DNA of 64,000 nucleotides from Arthrobacter sp. SPG23 (lineage in GTDB: Bacteria; Actinomycetota; Actinomycetes; Actinomycetales; Micrococcaceae), in the NCBI RefSeq assembly GCF_000876655.1, contig NZ_JYCN01000009.1, positions 124,001 to 188,000 on the forward strand. The letters run 5' to 3'. A program made the translations under genes and the position numbers. The notes beneath the pieces were generated by a model. The model made no database searches. It worked only from the letters and a program-made list of their open reading frames with translations, and was not told the origin of the DNA. Positions 33,388-42,091 of the stretch are shown here, in pieces (the stretch's first letter is position 1; each line of letters begins with the position of its first letter).

Positions 33388-34302
33388 GTGGCCGCTTGGG
33401 GGAGGCTTTCGATCTTGGGTGTCTTCTGCGTATGCGTTCTGTCGGTCTCGGCCGGAGTAGTACAGGCGGCCGAGGGCGATTCCGATCTTTCGTGGTCTGG
33501 TCCCGGTATTGGCGTGTGGCGGTACGACCCCGGTATCGGGGGGTGGGTGGACAGCCCTCAGTCGCCTCCCGAAGACCCGAATACTTACAAGGTTGAGTAT
33601 CTTTGCCTGGACGAAGATCAGAACAATTTCGATGTCGCCTGCCTCGCAGGTGCCGTGAAGTGTACAGCAGGCGAGGACGGCCGGCCTGTTCGTTGGTTTT
33701 CCTCCTTGAAGGCGTTCCAACCCCCGATCTGGACTCAGATACGGCCTGATCGTTGCGTCTATTCTGAGAAACCAGTGGACGTGATGGAGCAAATCGCTCA
33801 GCAAATCCAGAGTAAGTTCGAGCAGTTGCCAGTGTTGGCCGGCGACTCGGTGGCGCAACCAAGCCCCCATACGCTTCGAGGTGCGGAGACTAATTTCTAC
33901 GCTGTTGCCGTGGAACAATCTTTCACCGTTGACATGCTCGGCCAGAGCGTCTCCATTGTGGCGAAACCCGTGCAATATCGTTGGGCTTACGGAGACGGAA
34001 GCTCCTTCGGGCCGACGACTGTGATGGGTGGTCCGCTGCCGCAGGACCGGTGGGGTGAAAAGACCCGCACCAGCCACGTCTACACCCAGACCGGCGATTT
34101 CCAGGTGGTGCTCACCACCCACTTCCAAGGAACGTACTCCGTCAACAACGGGCCGCCGCTGCCCATTCCGGGCCAAGGCCAGTTCAGTTCACCACCCCAG
34201 ACCATCAGTGTCTGGCGCTCGATCACCCGCAACTACGCTGACGACTGCATCAAGAACCCGCAAGGCCAAGGCTGCCCGGGAGCCGCGCCGCCAGCCCCAT
34301 AA
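33388..34302 (+). CDS. Secreted PKD-like domain protein
   Basis: A 304-residue protein from GTG 33388; an AGGTGGG ribosome site lies in the end of the upstream gene. Signal peptide ILGVFCVCVLSVSAGVVQA. The middle has four scattered Cys. The C-terminal third is PKD-like: PVQYRWAYGDGSSFGPTT and HVYTQTGDFQVVLTTHFQG, the W-x-(F/Y)-GDG and H-x-Y-x2-G-x(Y/F) signature. It ends in a Cys-containing Pro/Ala tail. It is probably displayed or released with its DUF6318 lipoprotein partner. No enzyme motif is visible. Confidence 0.78.
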   Translation: MAAWGRLSILGVFCVCVLSVSAGVVQAAEGDSDLSWSGPGIGVWRYDPGIGGWVDSPQSPPEDPNTYKVEYLCLDEDQNNFDVACLAGAVKCTAGEDGRPVRWFSSLKAFQPPIWTQIRPDRCVYSEKPVDVMEQIAQQIQSKFEQLPVLAGDSVAQPSPHTLRGAETNFYAVAVEQSFTVDMLGQSVSIVAKPVQYRWAYGDGSSFGPTTVMGGPLPQDRWGEKTRTSHVYTQTGDFQVVLTTHFQGTYSVNNGPPLPIPGQGQFSSPPQTISVWRSITRNYADDCIKNPQGQGCPGAAPPAP

Positions 34303-34360
34303 CGCGGGGCGGCACCGCAGGCCTCACTGCCCAGCCCAGTCCCGCCACCGCCGGCCGCGG

Positions 34361-35659
34361 TCAGGACTTCAGTTCGCGGTCGACCCGTTCCATCCGCGCA
34401 CGGACCAGTTGAAAGCGCGGATCGCCCGGTCCGATGAGGCTGGCTATTGCTGCGGCTGCTTCGACGTCCGATGCGCCCATGTCGCTCGCACACCACCGCA
34501 TGATGAGCTGGGCGTCCGCGCTGGAGCGGACCGAGGCCCCCACAGCTTCATTGAGCTCGTCCCGCATCAGCTCGACGGTCAGGTTAACAGAACGGTTGAG
34601 CAGCTTGGCGGGGTAGGCGGCCAGTGCTTCCCGCGTCCTTCCGGCCCGCAAATGGCCGGCGACCACGGATGCGTCGGTGGTTACGCGGATGGCCGGTGAG
34701 AAGCGGTAAGGGTTGGGCTCCACCACGTTGCCCAGGATGCCGCGGATCCGGTGCATCTCGGTCCGGATGGCCGTGGCGGCGCCGTCTTCGCCGTGAATCC
34801 GATACGCGAGTTCATCGGCGCTCCACCCCTGGGTCCGGGACGCCAGCAGCGCCAAAATCTCAGCTCGGCGCAGGGTCAGCGGAAGGCGGGAACCGCCGTC
34901 GAGCTCGGCGCTCGGCTTGTCACCCAGCAAGCTCAGCGTCAGCGACGTACGCACGCCGCCGGTCTGCTGCGTCGAGACTGCAGGCGCGTCAGCAGACTTC
35001 AACAGTTCCTCCGCCAGCCGCACCCCGCAGCGCACCATGCGCAGGCTGTCCGGTGTCACCGATTCGAAGGGGCCGGAAACATCGAGCACTCCCACCACTT
35101 CGCCTGAGTACGGATCGCGGATGGGCGCCGCCGTGCAGGCCCAGTCGTGATGCGTGCGCACCAGGTGTTCGGCGGAGAACAACTGTGCGGGTGCTCCGGT
35201 CATGAGGGCCTCGCTGATGGCATTGGTCCCGACGCCGGATTCGGACCAGTCGGCGCCTTCCACAAACTCCAAGGAATCGGCCAGCCTCAGCGCCTGCCGG
35301 CTGCCCACCCGCCACAGCACCTCGCCCTGTTGGTCGGTGACAATCAATAGGTGGCGGCCCGAGGCGGACTCGTCCGCGAGCAACTGGGACAAGGCCGGAA
35401 TCACGGTGGCCAGGCGGTGCCCCGCGCTGAGCGAGCGTGCCTCGGATACCTCGTGCCGGTGAACAGGCCTGTGCTGATCAGGGTTAATGCCCAGTGCCAG
35501 CGAACGCTGCCAGGACTTGATCAGCTCCGGCGAAATGGAAGGATCCGGGCTGCCCGCAATCGTGGCTTCGTGGGCTTTGCGCAGTGTGCGCGCATACTCT
35601 GCCGGTGCCGTGAACCTGAGGTCGCGAAGTTGGGTGATCGCGCCGGTGCCGGTCCGCAT
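34361..35659 (-). CDS. GAF-domain transcriptional regulator (acetoin/ketone catabolism type)
   Basis: A 432-residue protein from ATG 35659 (GGGAG 7 bases upstream). The N-terminus has the ISPELIKSWQRSLALGINPD helix seen in AcoR-type activators. A GAF domain follows (LIVTDQQGEVLWRVGSR, WSESGVGTNAISEAL, HDWACTAAPIRDPYSGEVVG). There is no sigma-54 AAA domain. Instead comes a winged-helix segment (LPLTLRRAEILALLASRTQG, ELAYRIHGEDGAATAIRTEM) like that of BTAD/OmpR proteins. It is divergent from the flavin monooxygenase gene, separated by 193 bases, and probably activates that cluster on sensing a substrate. Confidence 0.88.
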   Translation of the reverse strand: MRTGTGAITQLRDLRFTAPAEYARTLRKAHEATIAGSPDPSISPELIKSWQRSLALGINPDQHRPVHRHEVSEARSLSAGHRLATVIPALSQLLADESASGRHLLIVTDQQGEVLWRVGSRQALRLADSLEFVEGADWSESGVGTNAISEALMTGAPAQLFSAEHLVRTHHDWACTAAPIRDPYSGEVVGVLDVSGPFESVTPDSLRMVRCGVRLAEELLKSADAPAVSTQQTGGVRTSLTLSLLGDKPSAELDGGSRLPLTLRRAEILALLASRTQGWSADELAYRIHGEDGAATAIRTEMHRIRGILGNVVEPNPYRFSPAIRVTTDASVVAGHLRAGRTREALAAYPAKLLNRSVNLTVELMRDELNEAVGASVRSSADAQLIMRWCASDMGASDVEAAAAIASLIGPGDPRFQLVRARMERVDRELKS

Positions 35660-35852
35660 CAGCAATCTCCCAACTCGTCATCGAATCGTTCACGGGCCGC
35701 TCGCTGACGGCTGATCGCCGGGAGCTTCTCCCCGGAAGGGCGCCGTGTCACTCGATTGTAACCCCCGGCGTCTTTTACTTGTGATGCGGGTCACGGACGG
35801 TCATCGCGAGGCAGCCGGAAGCAGCCCACCGTAAGCAACGAAAAGAGGAATC

Positions 35853-37643
35853 ATGCCTGAGACACCAAACGGCGTCGTGGAGGCCTGGCTGGCGCAGTTC
35901 GAAGAGGCGCTGCGCAGTAGGGACACCGACGCCGCATTGCAGCTGTTCGACGATGAACCGTACTGGCGGGACTTCGTATCCTTCACCTGGAACCTCAAGA
36001 CGCTCGAGGGCAAAGAAGCCATCAAGCGCATGCTGGACGCCACGCTCGCGGATGTGCAACCCGGCAACTGGGCGCTCGCCGAGGATGCCACCGGAGACGC
36101 CGCGAACACCGAAGCCTGGGTGGACTTCGAAACCGCCCAGGCGCGGGGCTATGCCCACCTGCGCCTCCGCAACGGCAAATGCTGGACCCTGCTCACCACC
36201 ATGCAGGAGCTCAAGGGATTCGAGGAGAAAAAGGGCCCCAATCGTGAGACGGGCGTGGCGCACCGCATCGAGAAAGGCCGCAAATCGTGGCTGGAACTCA
36301 AGGAGGAGCAGGAAGCCCGGCTGGGATACGAAGACCAGCCTTACACCGTGATCATCGGCGGCGGCCAGGGCGGTATCGGGCTGGGCGCGCGGCTGCGCCG
36401 GCTCGGGGTCCCCACGATCATCATTGAGAAGAACGAAAAGCCCGGAGACTCGTGGCGGAACCGCTACAAGTCACTCCACCTGCACGATCCCGTCTGGTAC
36501 GACCACCTGCCGTACATGAAATTCCCCGACGACTGGCCCGTCTTCGCCGCCAAGGACAAGATCGGCGACTGGCTGGAGCACTACACCCGGATCATGGAGC
36601 TCAATTACTGGTCCAAGACCGAGTGCACCAACGCCCGCTTCGACGAGGCGTCCCAGGAATGGATCGTGCAGGTAATGCGCGACGGCGAACCGGTCACCCT
36701 CCGGCCCAAACAGCTCGTCTTCGCGCTCGGCGTCTCCGGTTACCCGAATGTTCCAACGTTCGACGGCGCCGAGTCCTTCTTGGGGCAGCAGTACCACTCG
36801 TCCAAGCACCCGGGCGGCGGAGACTGGACAGGGAAGAAGGCAGTGGTGATCGGGTCCAACAACTCGGCCCACGATATCTGTGCCGACCTTTGGGAACACG
36901 GGGCGGACGTCACCATGGTCCAGCGGTCTTCCACGCACATTGCCCGGAGCGAGTCGCTTATGGACCTTGCGCTCGGGGACCTGTACTCGGAGAAGGCCCT
37001 GGCCAACGGTGTCACCACCGAGAAAGCCGACCTCCTGTTCGCCTCCCTGCCATACCGGATCCTGCCGGAAGCCCAGATCCCCGTCTACGAAGAGATGGCC
37101 AGGCGCGATGCCGGGTTCTACTCCCAGCTTGAGGCCGCAGGCTTTGACCTGGACTTCGGGGTGGACGGCTCAGGCCTGTTCCTCAAGTACCTGAGGCGCG
37201 GCTCCGGCTACTACATCGACGTCGGCGCGTCCCAGCTGATCATTGACGGACGGGTCAAGCTCGCGAACGGGCAGGTCACCAAGATCACCGGCAACGCGGT
37301 GGTCATGGACAGCGGAGCCGAGCTCGAGGCCGATGTCATCATCTATGCCACCGGCTACGGGTCCATGAACGGCTGGCTGGCCGACCTGGTCTCGCCCGAG
37401 GTGGCGGACGCCGTCGGCAAATGCTGGGGCTTCGGCTCGGACACGCCCAAGGACCCTGGGCCGTGGGAGGGGGAGCTGCGCAACATGTGGAAGCCCACGA
37501 ACGTGGAGAATCTCTGGATTCATGGCGGCAACCTGCACCAGAGCCGCCACTACTCCAACTATCTGGCGCTGCAGCTCAAAGCACGGATGGAGGGGCTGCC
37601 CACGCCCGTCTACGAGCTCCAACCCACCCACCACAAGCGCTGA
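35853..37643 (+). CDS. Flavin-dependent monooxygenase with N-terminal SnoaL/NTF2-like domain
   Basis: A 596-residue fusion. Residues of about 5-130 are a SnoaL/NTF2-like domain (VEAWLAQFEEALRSRDTDAA). The rest is a class B flavin monooxygenase: FAD motif VIIGGGQGGIGLGARLRRLG, NADPH motif AVVIGSNNSAHDICADLWEH, and ATG motif VIIYATGYGSMNGW. The fingerprint reads FLGQQYHSSKHP, which meets FxGxxxHxxx but has His where Baeyer-Villiger enzymes have W or D and FMOs Y or F. Substrates may be ketones or amines. The GAF regulator upstream and the alcohol dehydrogenase downstream fit ketone/alcohol catabolism. Confidence 0.9.
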   Translation: MPETPNGVVEAWLAQFEEALRSRDTDAALQLFDDEPYWRDFVSFTWNLKTLEGKEAIKRMLDATLADVQPGNWALAEDATGDAANTEAWVDFETAQARGYAHLRLRNGKCWTLLTTMQELKGFEEKKGPNRETGVAHRIEKGRKSWLELKEEQEARLGYEDQPYTVIIGGGQGGIGLGARLRRLGVPTIIIEKNEKPGDSWRNRYKSLHLHDPVWYDHLPYMKFPDDWPVFAAKDKIGDWLEHYTRIMELNYWSKTECTNARFDEASQEWIVQVMRDGEPVTLRPKQLVFALGVSGYPNVPTFDGAESFLGQQYHSSKHPGGGDWTGKKAVVIGSNNSAHDICADLWEHGADVTMVQRSSTHIARSESLMDLALGDLYSEKALANGVTTEKADLLFASLPYRILPEAQIPVYEEMARRDAGFYSQLEAAGFDLDFGVDGSGLFLKYLRRGSGYYIDVGASQLIIDGRVKLANGQVTKITGNAVVMDSGAELEADVIIYATGYGSMNGWLADLVSPEVADAVGKCWGFGSDTPKDPGPWEGELRNMWKPTNVENLWIHGGNLHQSRHYSNYLALQLKARMEGLPTPVYELQPTHHKR

Positions 37644-37777
37644 CCCAGCAAGGCCGTGACAATCACACTCCCGGGCACCACACTGAGGGTGACGGCCACC
37701 TGCTGTGACACTCCAACGACATGCCGTGGATGCGCCTGACCGGTGCATCCACGGCCCGTAATGCGAAGGAAAACACC

Positions 37778-38833
37778 ATGAAAGCAGCACGTTTCCACGC
37801 CCGAGAGGATCTCCGGATCGAAGACGTTCCGGAGCCGGAGCTGCGCCCCGGAGCCGTGAAGATCGCGGTTGCCTGGTGCGGGATCTGCGGCACGGACCTC
37901 CACGAGTTCCTGGAGGGGCCCATCTTCACCCCGCCGCCCGGACATCCCCACGTGCTGTCGCACGAGGAGGCCCCGGTCACCCTGGGACATGAGTTCTCCG
38001 GGACTGTTGAGGAACTGGGTGAGGGGGTCACGGGGCTCTCCGTCGGAGACAGTGTGGTGGTGGAGCCCTACTTCGTCTGTGACGAATGCGGTCCGTGCCG
38101 GGCGGGCAACTACAACCTGTGCACCAAGTTGGGCTTCATCGGGCTGGCCGGCGGCGGCGGGGGACTGAGCGAAAAGATCGTGGTCGACACTCGCTGGGTC
38201 CACCCCGTCGGCGACATTCCGCTCGACGAAGCCGCGCTCATCGAACCGCTCGCGGTGGCCTATCACGCCGTCGGCCGGAGCGACGTCAAAGCCGGGGACG
38301 TCGCCGTCGTCGGCGGTGCAGGTCCCATCGGGCTGCTTACGGCGGCTGTTTTGAAAGGGCTGGGCGTCACCACCGTGGTGACCGAACTGTCCGCCGCGCG
38401 CAAGGAGAAAGCCACGTCGTCCGGCGTCGCCGACCATGTCCTCGACCCCAGCGCAGTCGACGTCAAAGCGCGGGTGCTGGAACTGACCGGGGGAGCGGGC
38501 GCGGACGCGGCGTTCGAATGCGCCGGCGTGAACGCCGTCCTGGACACCATGCTCGACGTCGTCAAGCCCGCCGGGGTGGTGGTCAACGTGTCTATCTGGG
38601 GCCGGCCGGCCACCGTGGACATGCAGAAGATCGTCCTCAAGGAAATCGACCTTCGCGGAACGATTGCCTACCGGGGCGACCATGCGGCCGCCATCAAACT
38701 CGTCCAGGACGGGAAGGTCGACCTCAAGCCCTTCATCACCGGACGGATCGCCTTGGACGACCTGGTGGACAAAGGCTTCGACACCCTGATTCACCACAAC
38801 GACACGGCGGTGAAGATCATCGTCCACCCGTAG
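37778..38833 (+). CDS. Zinc-dependent 2,3-butanediol-type dehydrogenase (MDR family)
   Basis: A 351-residue medium-chain dehydrogenase from ATG 37778 (AAGGA 7 bases upstream). Catalytic Zn ligands are in WCGICGTDLHEF and LGHEFSG, with the structural-Zn Cys set in CDECGPCRAGNYNLC. The NAD motif is VVGGAGPIGLLTAAVL. The long insert GPIFTPPPGHPHVLSHEEAP is typical of (R,R)-butanediol dehydrogenases. It probably oxidises a vicinal diol or acetoin-like alcohol. It follows the flavin monooxygenase by 134 bases and precedes the broken old yellow enzyme gene. Confidence 0.9.
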   Translation: MKAARFHAREDLRIEDVPEPELRPGAVKIAVAWCGICGTDLHEFLEGPIFTPPPGHPHVLSHEEAPVTLGHEFSGTVEELGEGVTGLSVGDSVVVEPYFVCDECGPCRAGNYNLCTKLGFIGLAGGGGGLSEKIVVDTRWVHPVGDIPLDEAALIEPLAVAYHAVGRSDVKAGDVAVVGGAGPIGLLTAAVLKGLGVTTVVTELSAARKEKATSSGVADHVLDPSAVDVKARVLELTGGAGADAAFECAGVNAVLDTMLDVVKPAGVVVNVSIWGRPATVDMQKIVLKEIDLRGTIAYRGDHAAAIKLVQDGKVDLKPFITGRIALDDLVDKGFDTLIHHNDTAVKIIVHP

Positions 38834-38915
38834 TGATCCGAGTCTCAGCAGGAATAGTTGCATGCGCCTCGCAGTTGGCACCTCTGGACCCAATCCGCTG
38901 TGAAAGGAACTGCAC

Positions 38916-39996
38916 ATGCTGTTTTCCCCGTTGACCCTCGGAGGGCTTGAACTGCCCAACCGCCTGGTCATGGCCCCGCTGACCCGTCTCCGCTCGGGCG
39001 AGGAGGGCGTACCTGCCCCGATCGTTGCGGAGCACTACCGCCAGCGCGCTTCGCTTGGCCTGATCGTCAGCGAGGGCACGTACCCGAGCCCGGCCGGGCG
39101 CTCGTACCCCGGGCCAGCCCGGCATCGTCACCCCGGAACAGATTGCCGGCTGGAAGAAGGTCACGGACGCTGTGCATGCCGAAGGCGGCCGGATCTTTGC
39201 GCAAATCATGCACGGGGGCCGGGTTTCGCACGAGGACATCAACGGCGGCCGCCAGGTGGTCGCGCCGAGCGCCATCGCCGTCGAGGCTGAGACCCGCACG
39301 TACAAGGGCAAGCAGGCCCACCCCGTCCCGCACGCCCTGACCACCGACGAACTGCCCGGCATCCGCCAGGAAATCGTGCAGGGATCGCTAAACGCGATCG
39401 CCGCAGGGTTCGACGGCGTGGAGCTGCACTCCGCCAACGGTTACCTGCTGCACGAATTCCTTGCGCCGTCGTCGAACCAGCGTGATGACATCTACGGCGG
39501 CTCACCGGAGAACCGGGCGCGTTTCGTCATCGAGACAGTGAAGGCTGTGGTGGAGGCCGTCGGCGCGGACCGCGTGGGCATCCGGATCTCGCCCGCGCAC
39601 AACGTCCAGGGAGCCCTCGAAACGGATGCCGCAGACGTCCGCGAGACCTATGGCCTGCTGGTGGATGCGATCGCGCCGCTTAACCTCGCCTACCTGAGCA
39701 TCCTGCACAAGGAACCCACCAGCGAGCTGGTCCAGGACCTCCGTGCGCGGTTCAACGGCACCTTCCTCGTCAACACGGGGTTCGGCGTCATCACCACCCG
39801 CGAGGAAGCCATTTCACTGGTGGCCGACGGCCACGCAGACGCCGTGGTGGTGGGCCGTCCGGCCATCGCCAACCCCGACCTCGTCCGCCGCTGGCGCGAA
39901 GGCCTCCCGGTCAATGAGCCGGACCAGGCCACGTTCTATGCCGACGGCGCAGAAGGCTACACGGACTACCCGTTCTACGAGGAGTCCGCGAACTAG
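38916..39996 (+). pseudogene. Old yellow enzyme (NADH:flavin oxidoreductase) gene broken by a single-base insertion
   Basis: The first 66 codons from ATG 38916 (AAAGGA ribosome site) read as an OYE N-terminus: [20 protein letters not shown]. The frame then changes. Removing one C at 39114/39115 restores [20 protein letters not shown] and one 359-residue frame through FDGVELHSANGYLLHEFLAP, DDIYGGSPENRARF and VVVGRPAIANPDLV, all family hallmarks. OYE enzymes reduce activated alkenes with FMN. The rest of the gene is undamaged and shows no second lesion, so this is either a recent mutation or a sequencing error at a GC-rich run. Confidence 0.9.
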
Positions 39997-40040
39997 CCAC
40001 TTCCGGGTACTGGACCCGGGGCTCCATAGGCCACGCAAAC

Positions 40041-40069
40041 AGGCGGGCGCAACTCGATTGCGCCCGCCT
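40041..40069. terminator. Hairpin terminator after the old yellow enzyme gene
   Basis: Perfect 12-bp arms AGGCGGGCGCAA (40041-40052) and TTGCGCCCGCCT (40058-40069), 5-base loop, followed by GTTCTGTGTTC. Confidence 0.8.
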
Positions 40070-40122
40070 GTTCTGTGTTCCCACTTGATTGTGACCGGCG
40101 AAATCCGCCCCTGCCTGCCAGC

Positions 40123-40133
40123 CCTATAGGATC
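40123..40133 (+). promoter_or_regulatory. CCTATAGG operator and probable -10 of the GntR gene (leaderless)
   Basis: CCTATAGG (40123-40130) is a palindrome shared with the operon promoter at 40971. It contains TAGGAT (40127-40132), a TAnnnT -10 that would put the transcript start at about 40139, the A of the start codon. No ribosome site precedes that ATG, consistent with a leaderless, autoregulated gene. Confidence 0.6.
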
Positions 40134-40138
40134 TGAAC

Positions 40139-40846
40139 ATGCAGCGTCCGTCCCAGATCAACAGTCCCGGCAGCCGCAAAGGCAAGCCCGTGAGCCGCCA
40201 AGTGCTGGCCGACCACGTCTATGAGGAACTGCTGGAATCGCTGATGGACGGCCGGCTCGAACCTGGCGCCACCGTCAGTATCGACGGAACAGCGCGGGAT
40301 CTCGACGTTTCGCCCACCCCGGTCCGCGAAGCCCTCGCCCGGCTGGAACACACAGGCATGGTCCGCCGGGTTGCGCTCAAGGGCTACCGAGTGGCCCCGG
40401 TCTTCACCCGTGAGGACTTCGCCGAACTCATGGAGGCCCGGCTCGCCATTGAGCCGGTAAATGCCCGCCTCGCCTGCGGCCGGCTGACCCCGGAGCGGCT
40501 TGCCCAGCTGGAGCAGGCCGTGACCGACTTGAGGACCGCGCCGCGGGGACCGTCATTCGCTGAATACCGCGACTACCTCGAAGCCGACGAACGGTTCCAC
40601 CGGCTCATCGCAGAACAAACCGGAAACCAGTTCATGGTGGCAGCGTATGCCGCACTCGGTGGCCAGGTTCAGCGCTTCCGGCTGTTCGGCGGCGTGGGCA
40701 TCACGGATGCCGAGAACGCCATCGCCGAACACCAGGCCGTCCTGGATGCGATGGCTTCCGGGGACCCCGAGACGGCTGCCGCGGCCATGGCTGACCACGT
40801 CCGGAAAGTCCGCGGCCGCGCTATCGCCGACGCCCCGGAGGGCTAA
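40139..40846 (+). CDS. GntR-family (FCD subfamily) transcriptional regulator
   Basis: A 235-residue protein. The winged helix spans about residues 22-90 (VSRQVLADHVYEELLESLMD, SIDGTARDLDVSPTPVREAL, ARLEHTGMVRRVALKGYRVA). The FCD helical domain carries the metal/ligand residues ARLAIEPVNARLAC, DERFHRLIAEQTGN and ENAIAEHQAVLDAM. Such regulators respond to organic acids or sugar phosphates. It lies just upstream, same strand, of the tetritol-like operon and the same CCTATAGG palindrome occurs in both promoters, so it very likely represses that operon and itself. Confidence 0.93.
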   Translation: MQRPSQINSPGSRKGKPVSRQVLADHVYEELLESLMDGRLEPGATVSIDGTARDLDVSPTPVREALARLEHTGMVRRVALKGYRVAPVFTREDFAELMEARLAIEPVNARLACGRLTPERLAQLEQAVTDLRTAPRGPSFAEYRDYLEADERFHRLIAEQTGNQFMVAAYAALGGQVQRFRLFGGVGITDAENAIAEHQAVLDAMASGDPETAAAAMADHVRKVRGRAIADAPEG

Positions 40847-40868
40847 GCCCAACCCACTGAAGTGACTG

Positions 40869-40910
40869 GCAGTTAATGTCGTGACAGCGCCTTTTCACGA
40901 CATCTACTGC
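40869..40910. terminator. Interrupted inverted repeat after the GntR gene
   Basis: Arms 40869-40884 and 40895-40910 pair over GCAGT and ATGTCGTGA with a 2-base mismatch bubble and a 10-base loop. It sits 22 bases after the GntR stop and can act as its terminator. Confidence 0.6.
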
Positions 40911-40945
40911 TAGCTAGTTGGGCTGACACTACCCAAAGTGTGACC

Positions 40946-40980
40946 TTGACAACTCCTTGTCGATAGTAAATCCTATAGGA
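40946..40980 (+). promoter_or_regulatory. Operon promoter with overlapping CCTATAGG operator
   Basis: A consensus TTGACA -35 (40946-40951) precedes the palindrome TCCTATAGGA (40971-40980), which covers the expected -10 region (a 17-base spacer leads to AATCCT at 40969). A bound repressor here would block the polymerase. The first gene starts at 41010. Confidence 0.65.
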
Positions 40981-41009
40981 AACAGGATTCGCACCAAGGA
41001 GTGAACACC

Positions 41010-42014
41010 ATGGCCTACACAGCCGAGAACTGGCCCATTACTGCGGCCCTGCTTCAGTTCCCGGGCACCGACGCCCAGGGAACCCACATCAACGACGCCG
41101 ACGCTTCGGCCTGGGCTGAGGTCTTCACCGAGGTGAAGGAAGCCGGGTTCGCGCACGCGGACCTCACCGACAGCTGGGTCCGCCCCGGCGATCTCAGCAA
41201 AGAGCGCCTCGCCGAGTTCAAGCAGACAGCGGACACTGTGGGCATCGGCGTCCCAGTCATCTCCGCCATCCGCCGCAGCGTCATCGAAGAAGGCAACTGG
41301 GAAGCCAATCTGGCCTACAGCCACCGCACCATCGACGCCGCCGCCGAACTGGGCTGCGAAGTGGTCTCCTTCGGCCTCCACCAAGCCATCACCCCGGAAC
41401 AGCAGAAACAGCTCTGGTTCTGGACGGTCGAGGGGTACAAGGACCCGGCCGGCAACAAGGAAGCCTGGGGCAACGCCGTCAGCCGCCTCCGCGAACTGGG
41501 CCGGCACGCAGCCGAAGTAGGCGTGCTGCTCTCCCTGGAAATGTATGAGGACACCTACCTCGGCACCGCGGATTCCTCCGTGCAGCTGGTCCAGGACATC
41601 GGCCTCGCGAACGTTGGCCTCAACCCGGACCTCGGCAACCTGATCCGGCTCCACCGCCCCATCGAGGACTGGCGCGAGATGGTGGCCAAGACAATGCCGT
41701 ACTCCAACTACTGGCACATGAAGAACTACATCCGGGACGAGGACACGGCCCGCGGCATGTACGTCACCATGCCTGCTCCGATGGAAAGCGGCCTCATCAA
41801 CTACCGCGAGGCCTTCAAGCTGGCACTGTCCGTTGGTTTCCAGGGCATCCTCTGCACCGAGCACTACGGCGGCGACGGCCTGAGCGTGACGGCCAGCAAC
41901 CAGGACTACCTGCGCCGCCACGTCCTGCCCAAGACGGACGGCTACGCCCTCGGGCAGAGCCAGGTGGCGCAGGGACGCCAGCAGCCCGCCGCCGTCGAAC
42001 TCGCCGGTGTGTAA
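41010..42014 (+). CDS. TIM-barrel sugar phosphate isomerase/epimerase (AP endonuclease 2-like)
   Basis: A 334-residue protein from ATG 41010 (AAGGAG 7-8 bases upstream). It is an AP_endonuc_2-type TIM barrel with metal ligands in VLLSLEMYEDTYLG (Glu), VGLNPDLGNLIRLH (Asp), YSNYWHMKNYIRD (His) and GILCTEHYGGDG (Glu). Family members isomerise or epimerise ketoses and ketose phosphates. As first gene of an operon with a DhaKL kinase, RpiB-like and TIM-like isomerases, it could racemise or epimerise a tetrulose or tetrulose phosphate, in the way EryC of Brucella acts. The exact step is inference. Confidence 0.85.
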   Translation: MAYTAENWPITAALLQFPGTDAQGTHINDADASAWAEVFTEVKEAGFAHADLTDSWVRPGDLSKERLAEFKQTADTVGIGVPVISAIRRSVIEEGNWEANLAYSHRTIDAAAELGCEVVSFGLHQAITPEQQKQLWFWTVEGYKDPAGNKEAWGNAVSRLRELGRHAAEVGVLLSLEMYEDTYLGTADSSVQLVQDIGLANVGLNPDLGNLIRLHRPIEDWREMVAKTMPYSNYWHMKNYIRDEDTARGMYVTMPAPMESGLINYREAFKLALSVGFQGILCTEHYGGDGLSVTASNQDYLRRHVLPKTDGYALGQSQVAQGRQQPAAVELAGV

Positions 42015-42091
42015 CGAAGCCGGCGCCGGCTGACACAAGCCGGCCACCAACCCAACACCGCATTTCCCAACACGGATTCAATGAGGAAACC

